A stretch of 5,692 nucleotides of DNA from Chloroflexota bacterium (GTDB taxonomy: Bacteria; Chloroflexota; UBA11872). Shown piece after piece: positions 4,654 through 5,692 of this stretch (positions are counted from its first letter, which is position 1; each line of letters begins with the position of its first letter). The notes under the pieces are model-generated. The model was given only the letters and a program-made list of their open reading frames with translations. It made no database searches and was not told the DNA's origin. The stretch lies in the NCBI GenBank assembly GCA_026707185.1, contig JAPOXI010000001.1:1-5692 (forward strand). Reading direction: 5' to 3'. Position numbers and translations under genes: made by a program.

Positions 4654-5692
4654 ATGGACTTCAACGACTATGAACTGGACGGGCGCATCTATGACGAGAT
4701 GTTCCATGCGGACGGCAACGCCCGATCGCACTACCAGGGAGTCCACACGGCCTTAACCGGGACGTCCGCGGCTGACCTTGGCGACATCCAGGAGCAGGTC
4801 ACTGGTTCGTTCTCCAGCGAAGGCATCTCCTTCAAGGTCTACGGCGACGAAGAAGGCGACGAGCGCATCATCCCCGTCGACTGCCTGCCGCGGGTGCTGT
4901 CCGGCAGCGAATGGTCGGAGCTCGAAACCGGCCTCACCCAGCGTCTCAAGGCCCTCAACCTCTTCCTGGCCGACGTCTACGGTCCGGCCCGGATCGTCGA
5001 GGACGGCGTCATTCCAGTCGATGTGGTGCGCGGCTGCCCCCAGTACCGGATCGAAATGCGCGGTTTCCAGGCGCCGCACGGCGTCTGGGTCGCGATATGC
5101 GGAACCGACCTCGTCCGCACCAACGAGGGATTCAAGGTCCTCGAGGACAACCTGCGCGTGCCCTCCGGCGTCGCCTACATGCTCGCTAACCGCAAGGCCG
5201 TCAAGGCCAGCTTCCGCCGTCTCTATCGTTCCTCCCGCGTTCAGGACATCGAGCACTACGGCCGCGTCCTTCTCACGACCCTCCAGGAACTGGCGCCCGA
5301 GGGAGTCTCCGACCCGGCGATCGCCTTGCTGACCCCCGGCGTCTACAACTCGGCCTTCTACGAGCACATGTTCCTCGCCAGGGAGATCGGCGCGGAGCTT
5401 GTCGAGGGACGCGACCTCCTGGTCGACGACGGCGTCGTCTACATGCGCACCACCGCCGGCTTGCGGCGGGTTGACGTGGTGTACCGGCGAATCGACGACG
5501 ACTTTCTCGACCCCGTCGTGTTCCGCGAGGACTCCCTGCTGGGTGTCCCGGGAATCATGCACGCCTACCAGCAGGGCAACGTCACCCTGGCAAATGCTCC
5601 GGGCACCGGGGTCGCCGACGACAAGAGCGTCTACGCGTACGTTCCCGACATGATTCGCTACTACTTAGCTGAAGAACCGATCATTGCTAACG
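4654..5692 (+). CDS. Circularly permuted type-2 ATP-grasp protein (DUF404/DUF407), 3'-truncated by window
   Basis: ATG 4654 opens 346 codons with no stop before the window edge. The family is usually around 470-500 residues, so roughly the last quarter to third is missing. Landmarks follow the family closely: YDEMF (13-17), ISFKVYG (58-64), RIIPVDCLPR (71-80), LTQRLKALNLFLADVYGP (94-111), GTDLVRT (150-156), VLEDNLRVPSGVAYMLANR (162-180), LLTPGVYNSAFYEHMFLA (225-242), LVEGRDLLV (249-257), YMRTTAGLRRVDVVYRRIDD (263-282), LGVPG (296-300) and NAPGTGVADDKSVYAYVPDM (314-333). Members are predicted ATP-dependent carboxylate-amine ligases related to glutathionylspermidine synthase. They are typically encoded beside alpha-E domain (DUF403) and transglutaminase-like genes in a proposed peptide-modifying pathway. 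Those partners should lie just right of this window. The Shine-Dalgarno is weak (GGA at 4641-4643, inside the inverted repeat), so the leader structure may matter. Confidence 0.95.
   Translation, partial: MDFNDYELDGRIYDEMFHADGNARSHYQGVHTALTGTSAADLGDIQEQVTGSFSSEGISFKVYGDEEGDERIIPVDCLPRVLSGSEWSELETGLTQRLKALNLFLADVYGPARIVEDGVIPVDVVRGCPQYRIEMRGFQAPHGVWVAICGTDLVRTNEGFKVLEDNLRVPSGVAYMLANRKAVKASFRRLYRSSRVQDIEHYGRVLLTTLQELAPEGVSDPAIALLTPGVYNSAFYEHMFLAREIGAELVEGRDLLVDDGVVYMRTTAGLRRVDVVYRRIDDDFLDPVVFREDSLLGVPGIMHAYQQGNVTLANAPGTGVADDKSVYAYVPDMIRYYLAEEPIIAN

Noticed and set aside
4753..5562. 269-codon open frame on the minus strand
   Set aside because: It lies entirely antisense to the ATP-grasp gene, whose plus-strand motifs are unmistakable. 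Long antisense frames are expected opposite GC3-rich genes.

Overview
The window looks like chromosomal DNA from a GC-rich environmental bacterium. Spacing, Shine-Dalgarno sites and gene families are all bacterial. The left-edge intergenic repeats, of the type GGGGCGGGT...ACCCGCCC and ATCCCGGC...GCCGGGAT, remind me of repeats in Chloroflexota (SAR202/Dehalococcoidia-like) and other uncultured-lineage genomes. That assignment is a low-confidence guess, because no rRNA, tRNA or marker gene is present.

Layout, left to right: (1) bases 1-376, a non-coding block packed with short direct repeats and hairpins; (2) a minus-strand nuclease gene (377-1390) with a DUF91/NucS-type PD-(D/E)XK N-terminal region and a RAMA-like C-terminal region; (3) about 550 bp without a convincing gene (1391-1945), ending in a good sigma70-type promoter; (4) a plus-strand two-gene operon with an 11-bp overlap: a DUF5131 (phage Gp37/Gp68, 'three-Cys-motif') protein at 1946-2719 and its family partner TcmP, a predicted SAM-dependent-methyltransferase-fold protein, at 2709-3803; (5) about 850 bp of mostly non-coding DNA. 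The left part of this stretch holds a small minus-strand gene, absent from simple ORF calling, that encodes a hydrophilic segment plus one membrane helix and is broken by one in-frame TGA (3899-4096). The right part holds several hairpins and a nested set of inverted repeats; (6) the first 346 codons of a circularly permuted type-2 ATP-grasp gene (formerly DUF404/DUF407), starting at 4654 and running off the right edge.

The nuclease, DUF5131 and TcmP genes sit between repeat-rich non-coding stretches. The main part of tcmP is visibly richer in A+T than the housekeeping-like ATP-grasp gene. This fits a small accessory cassette, possibly defence-related or phage-derived, inserted beside a core gene. 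The DUF5131-TcmP pair is a recurrent but, to my knowledge, functionally unassigned system: a cysteine-cluster protein with a methyltransferase-fold partner. The strongest unexplained items are this pair with a divergent nuclease, the TGA-interrupted small membrane gene, and the inverted-repeat element just upstream of the ATP-grasp gene.
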